Below are positions 1 through 9,306 of a DNA stretch of 64,000 nt, one piece after another. Position 1 is the first letter of the stretch. Every line of letters begins with the position of its first letter. The position numbers and the translations under genes were made by a program. The DNA is taken from assembly GCA_027676805.1 (NCBI GenBank), contig JAQENU010000011.1:1-64000 (forward strand), written 5' to 3'. This stretch comes from Coprobacillaceae bacterium UN01-12pH3A (GTDB taxonomy: Bacteria; Bacillota_I; Bacilli_A; Erysipelotrichales; Coprobacillaceae). The notes below the pieces were generated by a model that saw only the letters and a program-made list of their open reading frames with translations, was not told the DNA's origin and did not search any database.

Positions 1-292
1 AACATTCCTATATACTAGATAACTGTCAATTATCCTTTATTAAAATAATTCTTGAAACAACTATTTTAATCAATGACATAATACTACAAATACTGCACAA
101 ATGCAACTATTCTATTTAATCCCTTTGATTATTTTATTTTATCTGATTAAGAATGTTTTTATGATGATATATCATGTTTTCATCACAACCAGCAAAACTT
201 TATACACATTAAATTTATTTGTATCTATAATTACACTCTTTACGAAATACTCATCATCAGTGATATTTAGTGTTATATCTTTATTCTAGTAT
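1..292. other. AT-rich stretch with no supported gene
   Basis: This stretch is very AT-rich. The only open frame (101-289, plus) encodes a hydrophobic, low-complexity 62-residue peptide without a convincing ribosome binding site, so I do not call it. It ends at the terminator of the minus-strand operon that follows. Confidence 0.5.
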
Positions 293-318
293 AAAAAAGG
301 CAGACTATTAAAGTCTAC
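293..318 (-). terminator. Rho-independent terminator of the 5-oxoproline operon
   Basis: On the minus strand AGACT and AGTCT form a short stem around TTAAT, followed by GCC and a run of six T. It overlaps the last codons of the gamma-glutamylcyclotransferase-like gene, so it ends that operon. Confidence 0.6.
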
Positions 319-743
319 CATTTATAAGATGTGGTTCGATAGCGAACATAATCCCCATCTTCAATTTCTTTATCTAATCGCTCTCTCTGCTCCTGTTTTT
401 TTAAATTATAAACATAAACCGGCAGATGCTCTATAATTGTTTTCTGATCAATATCATAAATTGGCATAATTAGCCGATCATATTCATTATTAATATTATC
501 CTCTTCATAATAGCGTTCTAAAACATCGAGGAGTTTCATATCGACCGTTTCGTCCAATTCCAAGATCTCACCTAATACCATTTTATCCCCCTCATTCACC
601 AAAGCCGGATACTCTACTCTCAATAAAGAATACAATGTTCCTTTGATATACGCCCTTTGTATAACCTTGCAATGTCCCGCTAAATATTTCTGGTAATTAT
701 ACATTCCATATCGTAAACTTCCATATACAAAGATACGTCTCAT
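315..743 (-). CDS. Gamma-glutamylcyclotransferase-like (AIG2/GGCT fold) protein
   Basis: This 142-residue protein opens with [14 protein letters not shown], the YGSL substrate-loop signature of the GGCT/AIG2 fold. It continues with VLGEILELD and LLDVLERYYEE, where the family carries its acidic residue and the LDxxE element. Family members release 5-oxoproline from gamma-glutamyl amines or peptides; the exact substrate cannot be read here. The start codon overlaps the stop of the pyroglutamyl peptidase gene, so the two are translationally coupled. It is the last gene of an operon with two 5-oxoproline transporter subunits and Pcp, which supports a role in 5-oxoproline turnover. The length is normal for the family. 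Confidence 0.8.
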   Translation of the reverse strand: MRRIFVYGSLRYGMYNYQKYLAGHCKVIQRAYIKGTLYSLLRVEYPALVNEGDKMVLGEILELDETVDMKLLDVLERYYEEDNINNEYDRLIMPIYDIDQKTIIEHLPVYVYNLKKQEQRERLDKEIEDGDYVRYRTTSYKW

Positions 744-1384
744 TAATGTGTCGCCCCACCTGTCACTTTAATATCTTCAGGATATTCAATAATCGCTTCA
801 ATTGCTGCCTCTAAGGCTTTAACGATCATCTCTAGTGACATACTTGGCTTCTCTTTTTTGTCCACTACCTGTTCCGGTAAATATGGAATATGAATAAACC
901 CGCTGCGTTTCCCCTTGTATTTAGTTTCAATCAGATGACGTACTCCATAGGTGACATGATTGCAGACAAATGTCCCCGCCGTATTCGATATAGAAGCCGG
1001 AATATTTACTTCTTGAATCTGACGTACCATTGCCTTAATAGGCAGATTGACAAAATAAGCTGCTGGTCCCTCCGGATAAATAGGCTCGTCAATAATCTGA
1101 TTGCCTTCATTATCAGGAATACGGCAGTCATCTATATTAATTCCGACCCTTTCCACCGTGATATCACTTCTTCCGCCAGCTTGTCCTACCGACAAAATCA
1201 CATCAGGCTCATATTTCACAATCGCATCATCGATGACTTTTAACGACTTGTGACATACGGTCGGTATTTCCAATTTAATAATCTCCGCATTTAATATACG
1301 ATCAGGCAATCTTTTAACTGATTCGATCGCCGGATTTATTTTTTCTCCGCCAAAAGGATCAAATCCTGTTACTAATATTTTCAT
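743..1384 (-). CDS. pcp: Pyrrolidone-carboxylate (pyroglutamyl) peptidase, C15 family
   Basis: This cytosolic cysteine peptidase removes N-terminal pyroglutamate from peptides, giving free 5-oxoproline. The 213-residue length is typical. The N-terminal [14 protein letters not shown] is the family hallmark, and the triad is present: Glu78 (in TVERVG), Cys141 (in [10 protein letters not shown]) and His165 (in GFIHIPYLP). It lies 13 nt downstream of the DUF979 transporter gene and overlaps the next gene by one base. Together these genes suggest uptake or export of 5-oxoproline coupled to its release from peptides. Nothing is missing or truncated. Confidence 0.95.
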   Translation of the reverse strand: MKILVTGFDPFGGEKINPAIESVKRLPDRILNAEIIKLEIPTVCHKSLKVIDDAIVKYEPDVILSVGQAGGRSDITVERVGINIDDCRIPDNEGNQIIDEPIYPEGPAAYFVNLPIKAMVRQIQEVNIPASISNTAGTFVCNHVTYGVRHLIETKYKGKRSGFIHIPYLPEQVVDKKEKPSMSLEMIVKALEAAIEAIIEYPEDIKVTGGATH

Positions 1385-1397
1385 TTTATCTTCCTTT

Positions 1398-2327
1398 CTA
1401 AAATGCCAGTGTCAGCATCAGCACAACATGAATAACAATCAACACAACTGCCATCGGAATTTGTGCTTTAATCACTGTCCACTTATCTTTTGTTTCTAAA
1501 ACAGCACAAGGCACGATATTAAAATTAGCTGCCATCGGCGTTAGTAAAGTTCCGCAAAAACCACTGGTCATTCCTAAAGTTGCTACCACAACCGGATCAC
1601 CGCCCTGCATGATGACAAAGGGAACTCCAATTCCTACCGTGATGACTGAAAAAGCAGCAAAACCATTTCCCATGATCATTGTAAAAACAACCATCCCTAA
1701 ACAATATAATAATACCCCAATCACGATGTTACCGGTAGGAAAAATGCTTGAAATAATAGAAGCTATCACTTCCCCCACTCCTGCCTTTGTAAAAACGGCA
1801 CCCAAAGCCCCTAATAATTGCGGAAGCAAGCACGCCGCCCCGACCTGCATTAATAGCCGTGCTGTATCCTCTCGGGTTTCCTTGACTTTAGGCTTACAAA
1901 TAATAAAAGCAGAGATCAGTGAAACTAAACATGCAACCCCAATCATTGTTGCTCCATCCAATGGTTTTCCGTCAATCCGAACAAATGACATCACCAATGC
2001 CATAACCCCTATCAAAGCCGCCGGAATAAAAATTTTATTTTTTACACGTTCACTTGCCTCTTTTTTCTTTGTCTCATCGATTTCTTCAAATTCCCCCATT
2101 TTCACCTGATTCGTCACCGTTAAAAGTCCCATAAAAATAAGCAATACTCCTGTCATCACATAGGGTATAATTTTACCAAAAATAAAGATAATTCCTAATA
2201 TCAGCCAAAATAGGAACGTACCATATTTAGCCTTTGGATTCTTTAATGCTCGAACTGCTGCATTAATACTCACCAACCCACACAAACTATAAAATATCTC
2301 CGGTGCCCATTGCAATAGCTGTGCCAT
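1398..2327 (-). CDS. DUF979 family membrane protein, 5-oxoproline transporter subunit
   Basis: This is a 309-residue polytopic membrane protein with about ten hydrophobic segments and a charged loop at about residues 83-100 (rich in Glu and Lys). The conserved C-terminal half contains [23 protein letters not shown], seen here as [17 protein letters not shown], typical of DUF979. DUF979 and DUF969 proteins are encoded as pairs beside pcp in many Firmicutes and are assigned as a 5-oxoproline transporter. The start lies directly after the stop of the DUF969 gene. Transport direction cannot be read from sequence. Confidence 0.85.
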   Translation of the reverse strand: MAQLLQWAPEIFYSLCGLVSINAAVRALKNPKAKYGTFLFWLILGIIFIFGKIIPYVMTGVLLIFMGLLTVTNQVKMGEFEEIDETKKKEASERVKNKIFIPAALIGVMALVMSFVRIDGKPLDGATMIGVACLVSLISAFIICKPKVKETREDTARLLMQVGAACLLPQLLGALGAVFTKAGVGEVIASIISSIFPTGNIVIGVLLYCLGMVVFTMIMGNGFAAFSVITVGIGVPFVIMQGGDPVVVATLGMTSGFCGTLLTPMAANFNIVPCAVLETKDKWTVIKAQIPMAVVLIVIHVVLMLTLAF

Positions 2328-2328
2328 A

Positions 2329-3012
2329 TTATCCTTTCTCCTTTATAATACTTTTCTTTAATCTCTTATCGTATATCCAAACCTGTATAAAAGTAAGCAG
2401 TACTGTAATCACCGCAATCGGAATAGCAGCTGTCGCAATTGACTGCAATGTCACCTCGTAGCCTAATTCTGCCATTGTCCCTTGAATCAAAACAACCCCG
2501 CTGGCTGCCGGAAAACAGTTTTGAGCAAAAAAGTTACCGTAGTTTTCCACTGCGGCCGCTATTCCTTTTAAATGATCTGCCTGCTTTTCTGTTAAGCTGT
2601 CTCCTTTAGAGCTTTCTGCAGCCGCCTCTGACATGGGCAGGATCAGCGGACGAATAAATTGAACATGTCCGCCAATACGAATGTTTAAAGCAGAAGCGAT
2701 TGAGCGAATTACCATATATAAGGATAGGATTTTACCGGCAGAAGCATTTTTTATACGACCAATTAACTGTCCCGCACGTTCTTTTAACCCATATCTTTCA
2801 ATAATCGCAATGACTGGAAAAATAATTAAAAAGATTGACATTAAACGATTATTGACAAAAGACTGTCCTAATATAGTTAAGATGTCATAGAAGTTTATTT
2901 CCGCTACAAATCCGGTGACAATCCCAGCGGTTAATACAACAGCTAAAACATCAAATTTTAAAGTAAACCCAACAACAATGATTGCAATCCCAATTAATTT
3001 CCAGTATTCCAT
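2329..3012 (-). CDS. DUF969 family membrane protein, 5-oxoproline transporter subunit
   Basis: This 227-residue integral membrane protein is the partner of the DUF979 protein encoded one base downstream. It shows an N-terminal pair of hydrophobic helices, a central IERYGLKERAGQLI element and a conserved AENYGNFFAQN-like stretch (here AVENYGNFFAQNCFP), both typical of DUF969. It is the first gene of the four-gene operon. The start is an ATG preceded by GAGAGGAG. Family knowledge gives the transport role; the pairing with pcp and a GGCT-like gene is what the window shows. Confidence 0.85.
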   Translation of the reverse strand: MEYWKLIGIAIIVVGFTLKFDVLAVVLTAGIVTGFVAEINFYDILTILGQSFVNNRLMSIFLIIFPVIAIIERYGLKERAGQLIGRIKNASAGKILSLYMVIRSIASALNIRIGGHVQFIRPLILPMSEAAAESSKGDSLTEKQADHLKGIAAAVENYGNFFAQNCFPAASGVVLIQGTMAELGYEVTLQSIATAAIPIAVITVLLTFIQVWIYDKRLKKSIIKEKG

Positions 3013-3088
3013 ATTTGACTCCTCTCATAATAAATAGGATGTTTTCAAATTAGCTTGTTTCTTAAAAGAAAAAACATACTCATTTCAT

Positions 3089-3125
3089 AAAAAAACCTTA
3101 TCAAATCATCATAATTTAATAAGGT
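3089..3125 (-). terminator. Terminator downstream of the EIIC-like permease gene
   Basis: On the minus strand ACCTTAT pairs with ATAAGGT around a loop of about 20 nt, followed by a run of T. It lies just past the permease stop codon and separates that gene from the 5-oxoproline operon. Confidence 0.75.
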
Positions 3126-3131
3126 CTGCAC

Positions 3132-4139
3132 TTATTTTAAAATTTTTAAATCCCCATTTCGTAAATAATGGGCTTTTCTAAATAACTGATAAACCGCAAA
3201 ATTAATAACAATCGGTAAAATAATATAAGCCACTACCGGAAGAATCCAATAGCTGATTCCCATTTGTTCCACCGTTTCAATAACCCCCATAAATAGAGTT
3301 CCGCCAATCGCTACTGAGTGAATAGACGTTGTGATTTGAAACAATGCCGCTGAGACGCATCCGCAAACAATACTGGATACTATCGGCGGAATAAGAATGA
3401 TCGGATGCTTGATCATATTTGTAAACTGCAGCATGCTGGTTCCAAAGATAACTGCCAAACTATCCCCAATATCATTATCCTGCAATGACATCAATCCCAG
3501 TCCCAACATAAAAGACATAACACCCGCTAAAGCAGCACCACAGGCAAGCGGTGTTAATTGAAGAATAGAAGTGATGGCAACGATCGTAATCGGACTTGTA
3601 AATAACAAACCAGCAACTACAGCAATCACAATTCCCATCAGCAATGAGTTCATATTTGTCATATTATTAATGAACTGAACAACATAAGTTAAAAAGATCG
3701 ATAAATACGGAGTAAACAATGCGTGTATAATTCCTGCAATAAAAACACTGGCTAATGGTAAAAGAAATAGATCAAAAGGCGTTTTTCCTTCTAAAAAATT
3801 ATTCACCCAGACCGTCACTAAAACACAGATATACGCCATAAAAGGAGCCGCAATCTGCAAATCTGTACCACTGATGCTTCCCAACCCAACACAGCCTGCC
3901 ATCATTGCACAAATTAATCCTAAATGACTCGTTCCACTTTTATAGGCAATGCTGATCCCTATGGCCGGACCTAACAGTCCCGGCATCAGCGCTCCCCAAT
4001 GGGTTAACAAATTGAGATGCGTCCACATCCCTATTTGAGTTAATATATTCCCTAATATATATGTCATAAAAAACGCTATTGAAAATGCAGTTAAAGTAGT
4101 AAAAACATAGGGTTCTTTAGAAAACATTTTTTTTGCCAT
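3132..4139 (-). CDS. Stand-alone PTS EIIC-like membrane permease (PTS_EIIC_2 type)
   Basis: This is a 335-residue polytopic membrane protein with about nine hydrophobic segments. The succession MPGLLGPAIGISIAY, AFLF-type helices, an ILQLTPLACGAALAG stretch and a PIILIPPIVSSIV stretch resembles the small EIIC family found without EIIA or EIIB domains. I chose the ATG at 4139 because AGGAGG lies 7 nt upstream; an in-frame ATG 21 nt further up has no such site. No EIIA, EIIB or sugar-enzyme gene is nearby, so the substrate is unknown. It sits between the trp terminator and its own terminator, so it is probably transcribed alone. Confidence 0.65.
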   Translation of the reverse strand: MAKKMFSKEPYVFTTLTAFSIAFFMTYILGNILTQIGMWTHLNLLTHWGALMPGLLGPAIGISIAYKSGTSHLGLICAMMAGCVGLGSISGTDLQIAAPFMAYICVLVTVWVNNFLEGKTPFDLFLLPLASVFIAGIIHALFTPYLSIFLTYVVQFINNMTNMNSLLMGIVIAVVAGLLFTSPITIVAITSILQLTPLACGAALAGVMSFMLGLGLMSLQDNDIGDSLAVIFGTSMLQFTNMIKHPIILIPPIVSSIVCGCVSAALFQITTSIHSVAIGGTLFMGVIETVEQMGISYWILPVVAYIILPIVINFAVYQLFRKAHYLRNGDLKILK

Positions 4140-4167
4140 AACGAAACCTCCTATTGGCATTTTACAA

Positions 4168-4210
4168 CAAAAAAAGAAAGTAGCCTATCCTTTTTCGACA
4201 CTTTCTTTCA
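4168..4210 (-). terminator. Terminator of the trpBA operon
   Basis: On the minus strand GAAAGT and ACTTTC pair around a loop of 18 nt and are followed by a run of seven T. It lies directly downstream of trpA. Confidence 0.65.
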
Positions 4211-4216
4211 TTTTTT

Positions 4217-4981
4217 TCATTGATGAACACGATTACTTATTTCCTTTATTATCCGACCCAGTTCCTCTAGCGTTATCTCTGTTTCCAATAAACGTGGGAT
4301 TTCCTTAATAATCATATCTTCTACTCTAATCCCATCTTCTGTATACTTTCCTTTTTTAAAATCAAGCAAGTTTTCCTTATTCATCGTGATTATCTTCGGA
4401 ATTGAAGTCTCCATATTCAGCGCTTCTATAAATCCAGACAGGTCCTCTTCCTTAGCTGCACAATACAAGTAGCCCTGTGCATTATCAGTTATTTTCTTTA
4501 TTCTTTTAGATGAAGCAGGAGTGATTAAAGAAAGAATATAAATATTATATTTCTGAGCACTTTCCATCACTTCATGTTGGTGTTCAATAGGAAGATCCCC
4601 TATAAAGATTCCATCAACACCATTGCTGCTGGCTTCACAAAAGAATTTATCAGTGCCATAACAGAAGATCTGATTATAATAAACATTTAATATTAAGGGA
4701 ATTGCTGTTGTTTCACGTATTTCTTTAATGCATTGCATCGCTGTTAATGTTTTCATATGGTGAGACAACGCTCTCACATTTGCTTTTTGAAGATCCTTGT
4801 TTAAGGCAATTGGATCTGAGAATGGCAGTCCCAATTCAATCATGTCGCACCCATTTTTTACCATTTGTAAAACAATAGCTCTACTCATTTCTCGATCCGG
4901 ATCCCCAATAATACTGTAACCAATCAAGGCTGTTTGCTGCATACTGTTTAAAGCCTGTAATGTATCATCGATTCTATTCAT
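4217..4981 (-). CDS. trpA: Tryptophan synthase alpha chain, divergent and probably impaired
   Basis: This 254-residue TIM-barrel protein aligns along its length with TrpA, which splits indole-3-glycerol phosphate into indole and glyceraldehyde-3-phosphate. Glu49 is kept ([13 protein letters not shown]), but the second catalytic residue, Asp60 in the usual SDPLADGPT, is Leu here (SDPIALNKD). The usual phosphate-binding parts are also gone: the GVTG loop reads EEDLSG, the GFGIS strand reads IITMNKEN, and the late GSA turn reads GIRVEDM. The gene overlaps trpB by 8 nt behind a Trp T-box. It may serve mainly to activate TrpB while TrpB uses indole supplied from outside. Annotation as TrpA is firm; loss of catalysis is inferred. 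Confidence 0.85.
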   Translation of the reverse strand: MNRIDDTLQALNSMQQTALIGYSIIGDPDREMSRAIVLQMVKNGCDMIELGLPFSDPIALNKDLQKANVRALSHHMKTLTAMQCIKEIRETTAIPLILNVYYNQIFCYGTDKFFCEASSNGVDGIFIGDLPIEHQHEVMESAQKYNIYILSLITPASSKRIKKITDNAQGYLYCAAKEEDLSGFIEALNMETSIPKIITMNKENLLDFKKGKYTEDGIRVEDMIIKEIPRLLETEITLEELGRIIKEISNRVHQ

Positions 4982-6158
4982 TGATCTCTACCCCCATAAT
5001 ATCTGCAATGCTTTTCACATCTTTATCTCCTCGCCCGCTCAATGTTACTATAATGATCTTATCCTTTGAAAGCTGAGGTGCCAGTTTCATTGCATAAGCG
5101 ACTGCATGGCTGGATTCAATGGCAGGAATAATTCCTTCCATCCTGCTTAAATAATGAAAGGCTTCCACCGCTTCATCATCACGAATTGCGACATACAAAG
5201 CACGATCACATTCTTTTAAATAGGCATGTTCTGGTCCAATGCCCGGATAATCCAATCCAGCTGAAATTGAATATACTGGCATGATTTGTCCTTCGTCATC
5301 CTGCAAAAACAAAGATTTCATGCCATGAAGCACACCGATTGATCCCTTTGTCAATGTGGCTGCATGCAATGATGTATCCACGCCTTTTCCTGCAGCTTCA
5401 CACCCGATAAGATTGACTTTAGGATAAGGCAGATATTCATAGAATGAACCAATCGCATTTGAACCGCCGCCTACACAGGCAATCACGTAATCAGGCAGAG
5501 TTCCTTCCTTTTGCTGACACTGCTTTAAAGATTCTTTAGAAATAATGCGTTGAAAATCGCGGACCATCATAGGATAAGGATGTGGTCCGGTAGCAGATCC
5601 TAATACATAGAAAGTATCTTGATAACAACTTGCCCATGCCGCCATCGCTTCATTACAGGCATCTTTCAAAGTTCCGGTGCCGCTTGTCACTGCGGTTACC
5701 TTTGCTCCCAGTAATTCCATTTTAAAAACATTGAGAGATTGTCTTTGTGTATCTTCTATTCCCATAAAGATCTCACATTCCATATCAAATAGCGCCGCAG
5801 CAGTTGCCGTTGCAACACCATGCTGTCCTGCTCCGGTTTCCGCAATGACTTTCTTTTTCCCCATATGTTTAGCTAATAAAATCTGACCTAGCACATTATT
5901 GATTTTATGTGCTCCGGTATGATTCATATCTTCTCTCTTTAAATAAATCTTAGCTCCGCCTAGATCTTCACTCATCTTTTTGGCATAATAAAGCAAAGAC
6001 GGACGCCCTGCATATTCTTTTAAATAGAAATCAAGTTCCTCCTGAAATACTTTATCCTCTTTTAACTGAAGATAATACTCTTCCAACTCATTTAATGCAC
6101 TCATTAACAGTTCCGGTGCATACTGCCCGCCGTAAGGTCCATAAAATCCTCTATTCAT
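4974..6158 (-). CDS. trpB: Tryptophan synthase beta chain
   Basis: This PLP enzyme condenses indole with serine to give tryptophan. The 394-residue length is typical of TrpB1. The PLP lysine is Lys85 in HTGAHKINN, and the phosphate-binding loop GGGSNAIG is intact. The N-terminal [10 protein letters not shown] and the [11 protein letters not shown] region match the family. It is the first gene of a two-gene trpBA unit; trpE, trpG, trpD, trpC and trpF are not in this window. Transcription is expected to be controlled by the upstream Trp T-box, with a short open frame lying between leader and gene. Confidence 0.97.
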   Translation of the reverse strand: MNRGFYGPYGGQYAPELLMSALNELEEYYLQLKEDKVFQEELDFYLKEYAGRPSLLYYAKKMSEDLGGAKIYLKREDMNHTGAHKINNVLGQILLAKHMGKKKVIAETGAGQHGVATATAAALFDMECEIFMGIEDTQRQSLNVFKMELLGAKVTAVTSGTGTLKDACNEAMAAWASCYQDTFYVLGSATGPHPYPMMVRDFQRIISKESLKQCQQKEGTLPDYVIACVGGGSNAIGSFYEYLPYPKVNLIGCEAAGKGVDTSLHAATLTKGSIGVLHGMKSLFLQDDEGQIMPVYSISAGLDYPGIGPEHAYLKECDRALYVAIRDDEAVEAFHYLSRMEGIIPAIESSHAVAYAMKLAPQLSKDKIIIVTLSGRGDKDVKSIADIMGVEINE

Positions 6159-6260
6159 TGTTTTTCCTCTTTTCTTTTATTTATCTTCATACACAAGTAA
6201 AACTTTGTATTATTTCCCAGAAAATAATAGTTTCCTGACAAATATCCCCGTTTGTATCTT

Positions 6261-6335
6261 TTATTTGATACACCACCGTCTTGTTTCCATAATGCATAAT
6301 TCTAAATAAAAATATGGGGTCATATTTAAAATCAT
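6261..6335 (-). CDS. Possible 24-residue ORF between T-box and trpB
   Basis: An ATG at 6335 follows AAGGAGGG with good spacing, immediately after the T-box terminator. The open frame reads MILNMTPYFYLELCIMETRR and then WCIK before TAA. It holds one Trp codon near the end. I do not recognise the peptide. It may be a leader peptide, a decayed gene start or chance; the strong ribosome binding site is the only positive evidence. Confidence 0.3.
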   Translation of the reverse strand: MILNMTPYFYLELCIMETRRWCIK

Positions 6336-6374
6336 TTATATCCCTCCTTATTTTGTATAAGCCAGAAATAAAAA

Positions 6375-6626
6375 ATCTCCGCCCAATAATAGGACGAAGA
6401 TTAATTCGCTATGCCACCCATATATAGAAAAACAGCTTATACAAACACCAACATGTCTGCTTCTTTTTAACGCTAGAACTGCGGCTTGGCTACTTTGTAT
6501 TCACCTTGCTTCTATTAGGTCCATTCATGATCTGCTTCACATCAGTTTTCACCAGTCACTGATTCTCTACGCTTCCACTACAATCACTACTTACTCCTAA
6601 ATCATCGAATTTCTTACTTGTCTAAA
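6375..6626 (-). promoter_or_regulatory. Trp-specific T-box leader
   Basis: On the minus strand the leader carries AGAGA and AGTGA elements in stem I, then a specifier-loop sequence GAATGGACC with the Trp codon TGG at 6523-6521. It ends with a T-box sequence GGGTGGCATAGCGAA (6405-6419) that would pair with uncharged tRNA. A terminator stem (AATCTTCGTCC with GGGCGGAGATT) and a T run follow at about 6370-6403. Uncharged tRNA-Trp should favour the antiterminator and switch on trpBA. All parts are seen directly; the regulation follows from the T-box family. Confidence 0.9.
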
Positions 6627-6655
6627 AGTATAATCACTTATTTAGCTTCTGTCAA
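6627..6655 (-). promoter_or_regulatory. Sigma-A promoter of the trp leader
   Basis: TTGACA (6655-6650) and TATACT (6632-6627) are separated by exactly 17 nt on the minus strand, a near-consensus vegetative promoter. Transcription would start about 7 nt further on, just ahead of T-box stem I. Confidence 0.85.
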
Positions 6656-6663
6656 TATCAAAA

Positions 6664-6688
6664 CAAAAAAAGAGGCCGTTAAGCCTCT
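6664..6688 (-). terminator. Terminator of the MATE gene
   Basis: On the minus strand GAGGC TTAACG GCCTC forms a compact hairpin followed by a long T run. It overlaps the last codons of the MATE exporter. Confidence 0.75.
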
Positions 6689-8046
6689 ACTTCGAGTGTC
6701 ATATTTCGTACCCAATGCCCTTTGCGATAGAAATAACTTGCTACAAAAAGTTTAAATATATCCAGCGATTCAATAATCGCATATAAAGGAATCAATGGAA
6801 TCGGTGTAAATATAGACAGCAGGGTTGAAAATAAAACAGATGCTCCCCACAAGAAACCACTATCCATAATTAAAGTAGAAGCAGCATCGCCGCCCGCCCT
6901 TAATACGAAGAAGATACACACATTAATCACATAAAATGGAATCATGAGTGATTTGATACACAGCATCGTCGTTATCGCCTGATTGATCTCCGGTTCTAAA
7001 TTGTAAATTTTTGGTATTACTCCGGAAAATGAAATCAGTATTGCACTAATCACAACGGCTACCATGGCTCCAAAGACAATTAATTTCAATGAATTCTCTC
7101 GTGCTTCTTCCAATTCATTGGCTCCCAGTTTGTTTCCAATCATAATCGCTACTGCACTAGAAAGCCCCCCGAAAATAATAAAGGCAATATTCATTACTGT
7201 ATCTACCACTGAAATGGCAGCGACTAAAAATTCATCAGTTCGTATATACGATTTAAAAATCATTGCATTTCCTAACGAAAACATAATTTCATTAATAGTT
7301 AGAGGCAATGCTTTGATCATTAATCTTGAAATCAAATCCTTATTTAAATGAAACATTCCATTAATATCTAAACGGAAATAATGCTTTCTTTTGAGCAACA
7401 GCATTAGATAAATCACCATTTCTACCAAACGGGCAATCAATGTTGCGATCGCCGCACCTTCAACACCCATCGGTTTGAATCCAAAGTGACCAAAAATTAA
7501 AATATAGTTTAAACAGGTATTCGTCGCTACTGTTAATATTCCGATCTTTAATTGAATCTTATTAATACCTACAGAACGCAATGCCATCATGCAGGTCATG
7601 GATACCGCATAAGGTAAATAACTGTATTTAATAAAATTCAAATAGGATAATCCTGAATCAACAATTGCAGGTGTTTTTGAAAACAGCTGAAGAATCTGTA
7701 CCGGAATAAATATGACCATTAAAGTAAACAATAATCCCGAAAGCAATGAGAATAACATATTGGCATCAAATACTTCCTGACATTTACGATGATCCTTTGC
7801 TCCAAAATACTGGGCAATAAAAATACCTGAGGCTCCGCATAATCCAAATAAGGTTGAATTGAAGATCAGATAAAATTTGTTTGCTACAGTAACACTGGTT
7901 AAGGCTACTGAACCGACGCTTCCAATCATGACGTTATCAATTAAATTAACAAAGGATGTAACAAATTGCTGTGCCATAATTGGCAATGCAATCAAAATAA
8001 CCGACTTATAAAACGCTTTCGTTCCAAAAAACTTTTTAAAACGCAT
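6679..8046 (-). CDS. MATE family multidrug/cation antiporter
   Basis: This inner-membrane exporter has 455 residues and twelve predicted hydrophobic segments in two homologous halves. The N-terminal PIMAQQFVTSFVNLIDNVMIG and the GASGIFIAQYFGA element are typical of the MATE fold; only parts are quoted. Substrate cannot be predicted. I chose the ATG at 8046 because GGGAGGGG lies just upstream; an earlier in-frame start would add 14 residues without a ribosome binding site. It is transcribed alone, away from the tRNA genes. Confidence 0.88.
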   Translation of the reverse strand: MRFKKFFGTKAFYKSVILIALPIMAQQFVTSFVNLIDNVMIGSVGSVALTSVTVANKFYLIFNSTLFGLCGASGIFIAQYFGAKDHRKCQEVFDANMLFSLLSGLLFTLMVIFIPVQILQLFSKTPAIVDSGLSYLNFIKYSYLPYAVSMTCMMALRSVGINKIQLKIGILTVATNTCLNYILIFGHFGFKPMGVEGAAIATLIARLVEMVIYLMLLLKRKHYFRLDINGMFHLNKDLISRLMIKALPLTINEIMFSLGNAMIFKSYIRTDEFLVAAISVVDTVMNIAFIIFGGLSSAVAIMIGNKLGANELEEARENSLKLIVFGAMVAVVISAILISFSGVIPKIYNLEPEINQAITTMLCIKSLMIPFYVINVCIFFVLRAGGDAASTLIMDSGFLWGASVLFSTLLSIFTPIPLIPLYAIIESLDIFKLFVASYFYRKGHWVRNMTLEVEA

Positions 8047-8107
8047 GTAACCCCTCCCAACACAAACGTATAAAAAAAATACTGTCACCAGTATCTGCTA
8101 TTTAAAA

Positions 8108-8183
8108 TGGTGGAGCCTAGGAGGATCGAACTCCTGACCTCCTGCGTGCAAAGCAGGCGCTCTCCCAGCTGAGCTAAGGCCCC
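8108..8183 (-). tRNA. tRNA-Ala (TGC anticodon)
   Basis: The minus strand reads GGGGCCTTAGCTCAGCTGGG at the 5' end, has the anticodon TGC inside CTTTGCACG, a TTCGATC T-loop and an encoded CCA end. It is 76 nt and heads a three-tRNA cluster. Confidence 0.97.
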
Positions 8184-8198
8184 AAAAGTATTTTAATA

Positions 8199-8275
<77 letters not shown>

Positions 8276-8317
8276 AATATATGGGCAACACCATATTTAT
8301 ATTAGACAATCTATTAA

Positions 8318-8394
<77 letters not shown>

Positions 8395-8512
8395 ATCAAT
8401 CGACTGCCTTTATATATTATCACCTGAATCCACGTTCGTCAACACTTTATAGAAATTTTTTCAAATTATTTTTATCTATTTATTTTGACAAGAAAATTTA
8501 GATTTAAACATT

Positions 8513-8540
8513 AAAAAACGGAGAAAGAAATTCTCTCCCC
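8513..8540 (-). terminator. Terminator of the amidase gene
   Basis: On the minus strand GGAGAGAA and TTTCTCC form a stem followed by GTTTTTTAA, about 50 nt past the amidase stop. Confidence 0.7.
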
Positions 8541-8586
8541 AATTTTAAATTTATATAAATGAATTTATTCATGATTCTATACTTTT

Positions 8587-9306
8587 TTATGACAATGGTT
8601 CTACCGGTTCTGTCGGTTCCGGGGTTATCGGCGGCACTTTCGACAGATTCGTCTCAATCCCATCGGATATCGCAACAGCTAGTTTTTTGTGATATTTACT
8701 GGATGCTAATTGTCCCTTTTCGTTTCCATTCGTTAAAAAACCACATTCTACTAATACTCCTTTTGTTTTCGTACAACGCAATACATAGAAATTCGCACTT
8801 TCTATTTTTTTACGAGTACCGGTTATCGGCTTCATAGCTTCATGAATGTCTGTGGCTAACTCCTTAGCAGTATCACTTTTTCCATAATAAAAGACTTGTG
8901 ATCCCCAAGTTGAAGAGACAGTAGAAGCATTTAAATGTATACTTATAAATAAGTCTGCATTATAGCTATCGATTTTACGTACACGTAAATACATATCATC
9001 CTGTTTTGAATAGTTATAATCACGGTGCGTTAAATCGTTGTCATCATCTCGTGTAAGATATACCGTCGCTCCGCGTGATTCTAGTTCTTCTTTAAGCGCT
9101 AAGCTTATTTTAAGGTTCAATTGATCTTCTCTTACTTTTCCTACATTTGCGCCATTGTCCAAACCTCCATGTCCCGGATCAATGACAATGATGCGGTTAG
9201 TTAGAGTCTGTTCTGCATTTACTTCTTCCGCTTTTTTGTTTGGTTTAAATATAAACAAGCATATTGCAACTGCAATAATCGCTATAACCATTATTTTCTT
9301 ATACAT
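8587..9306 (-). CDS. cwlD: N-acetylmuramoyl-L-alanine amidase, CwlD-like (Amidase_3)
   Basis: This zinc amidase has 239 residues, an N-terminal membrane anchor (residues 5-20) and an Amidase_3 domain. The zinc ligands are visible: His in VIDPGHGGLD, Glu in the VREDQLNLK stretch and His in ISIHLNAS, with the catalytic Glu in VLVECGFLTN. CwlD strips side-chain peptides so that cortex muramic-delta-lactam can form in spores; the small anchored single-domain layout fits CwlD better than an autolysin. The C-terminus has a short Pro-rich tail (PPITPEPTEPVEP). It is a single gene with its own terminator. The CwlD role is inferred from architecture. Confidence 0.85.
   Translation of the reverse strand: MYKKIMVIAIIAVAICLFIFKPNKKAEEVNAEQTLTNRIIVIDPGHGGLDNGANVGKVREDQLNLKISLALKEELESRGATVYLTRDDDNDLTHRDYNYSKQDDMYLRVRKIDSYNADLFISIHLNASTVSSTWGSQVFYYGKSDTAKELATDIHEAMKPITGTRKKIESANFYVLRCTKTKGVLVECGFLTNGNEKGQLASSKYHKKLAVAISDGIETNLSKVPPITPEPTEPVEPLS

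Noticed and set aside
101..289. 62-residue hydrophobic frame at the left edge
   Set aside because: Very AT-rich, low complexity, no good ribosome binding site and no recognisable family.
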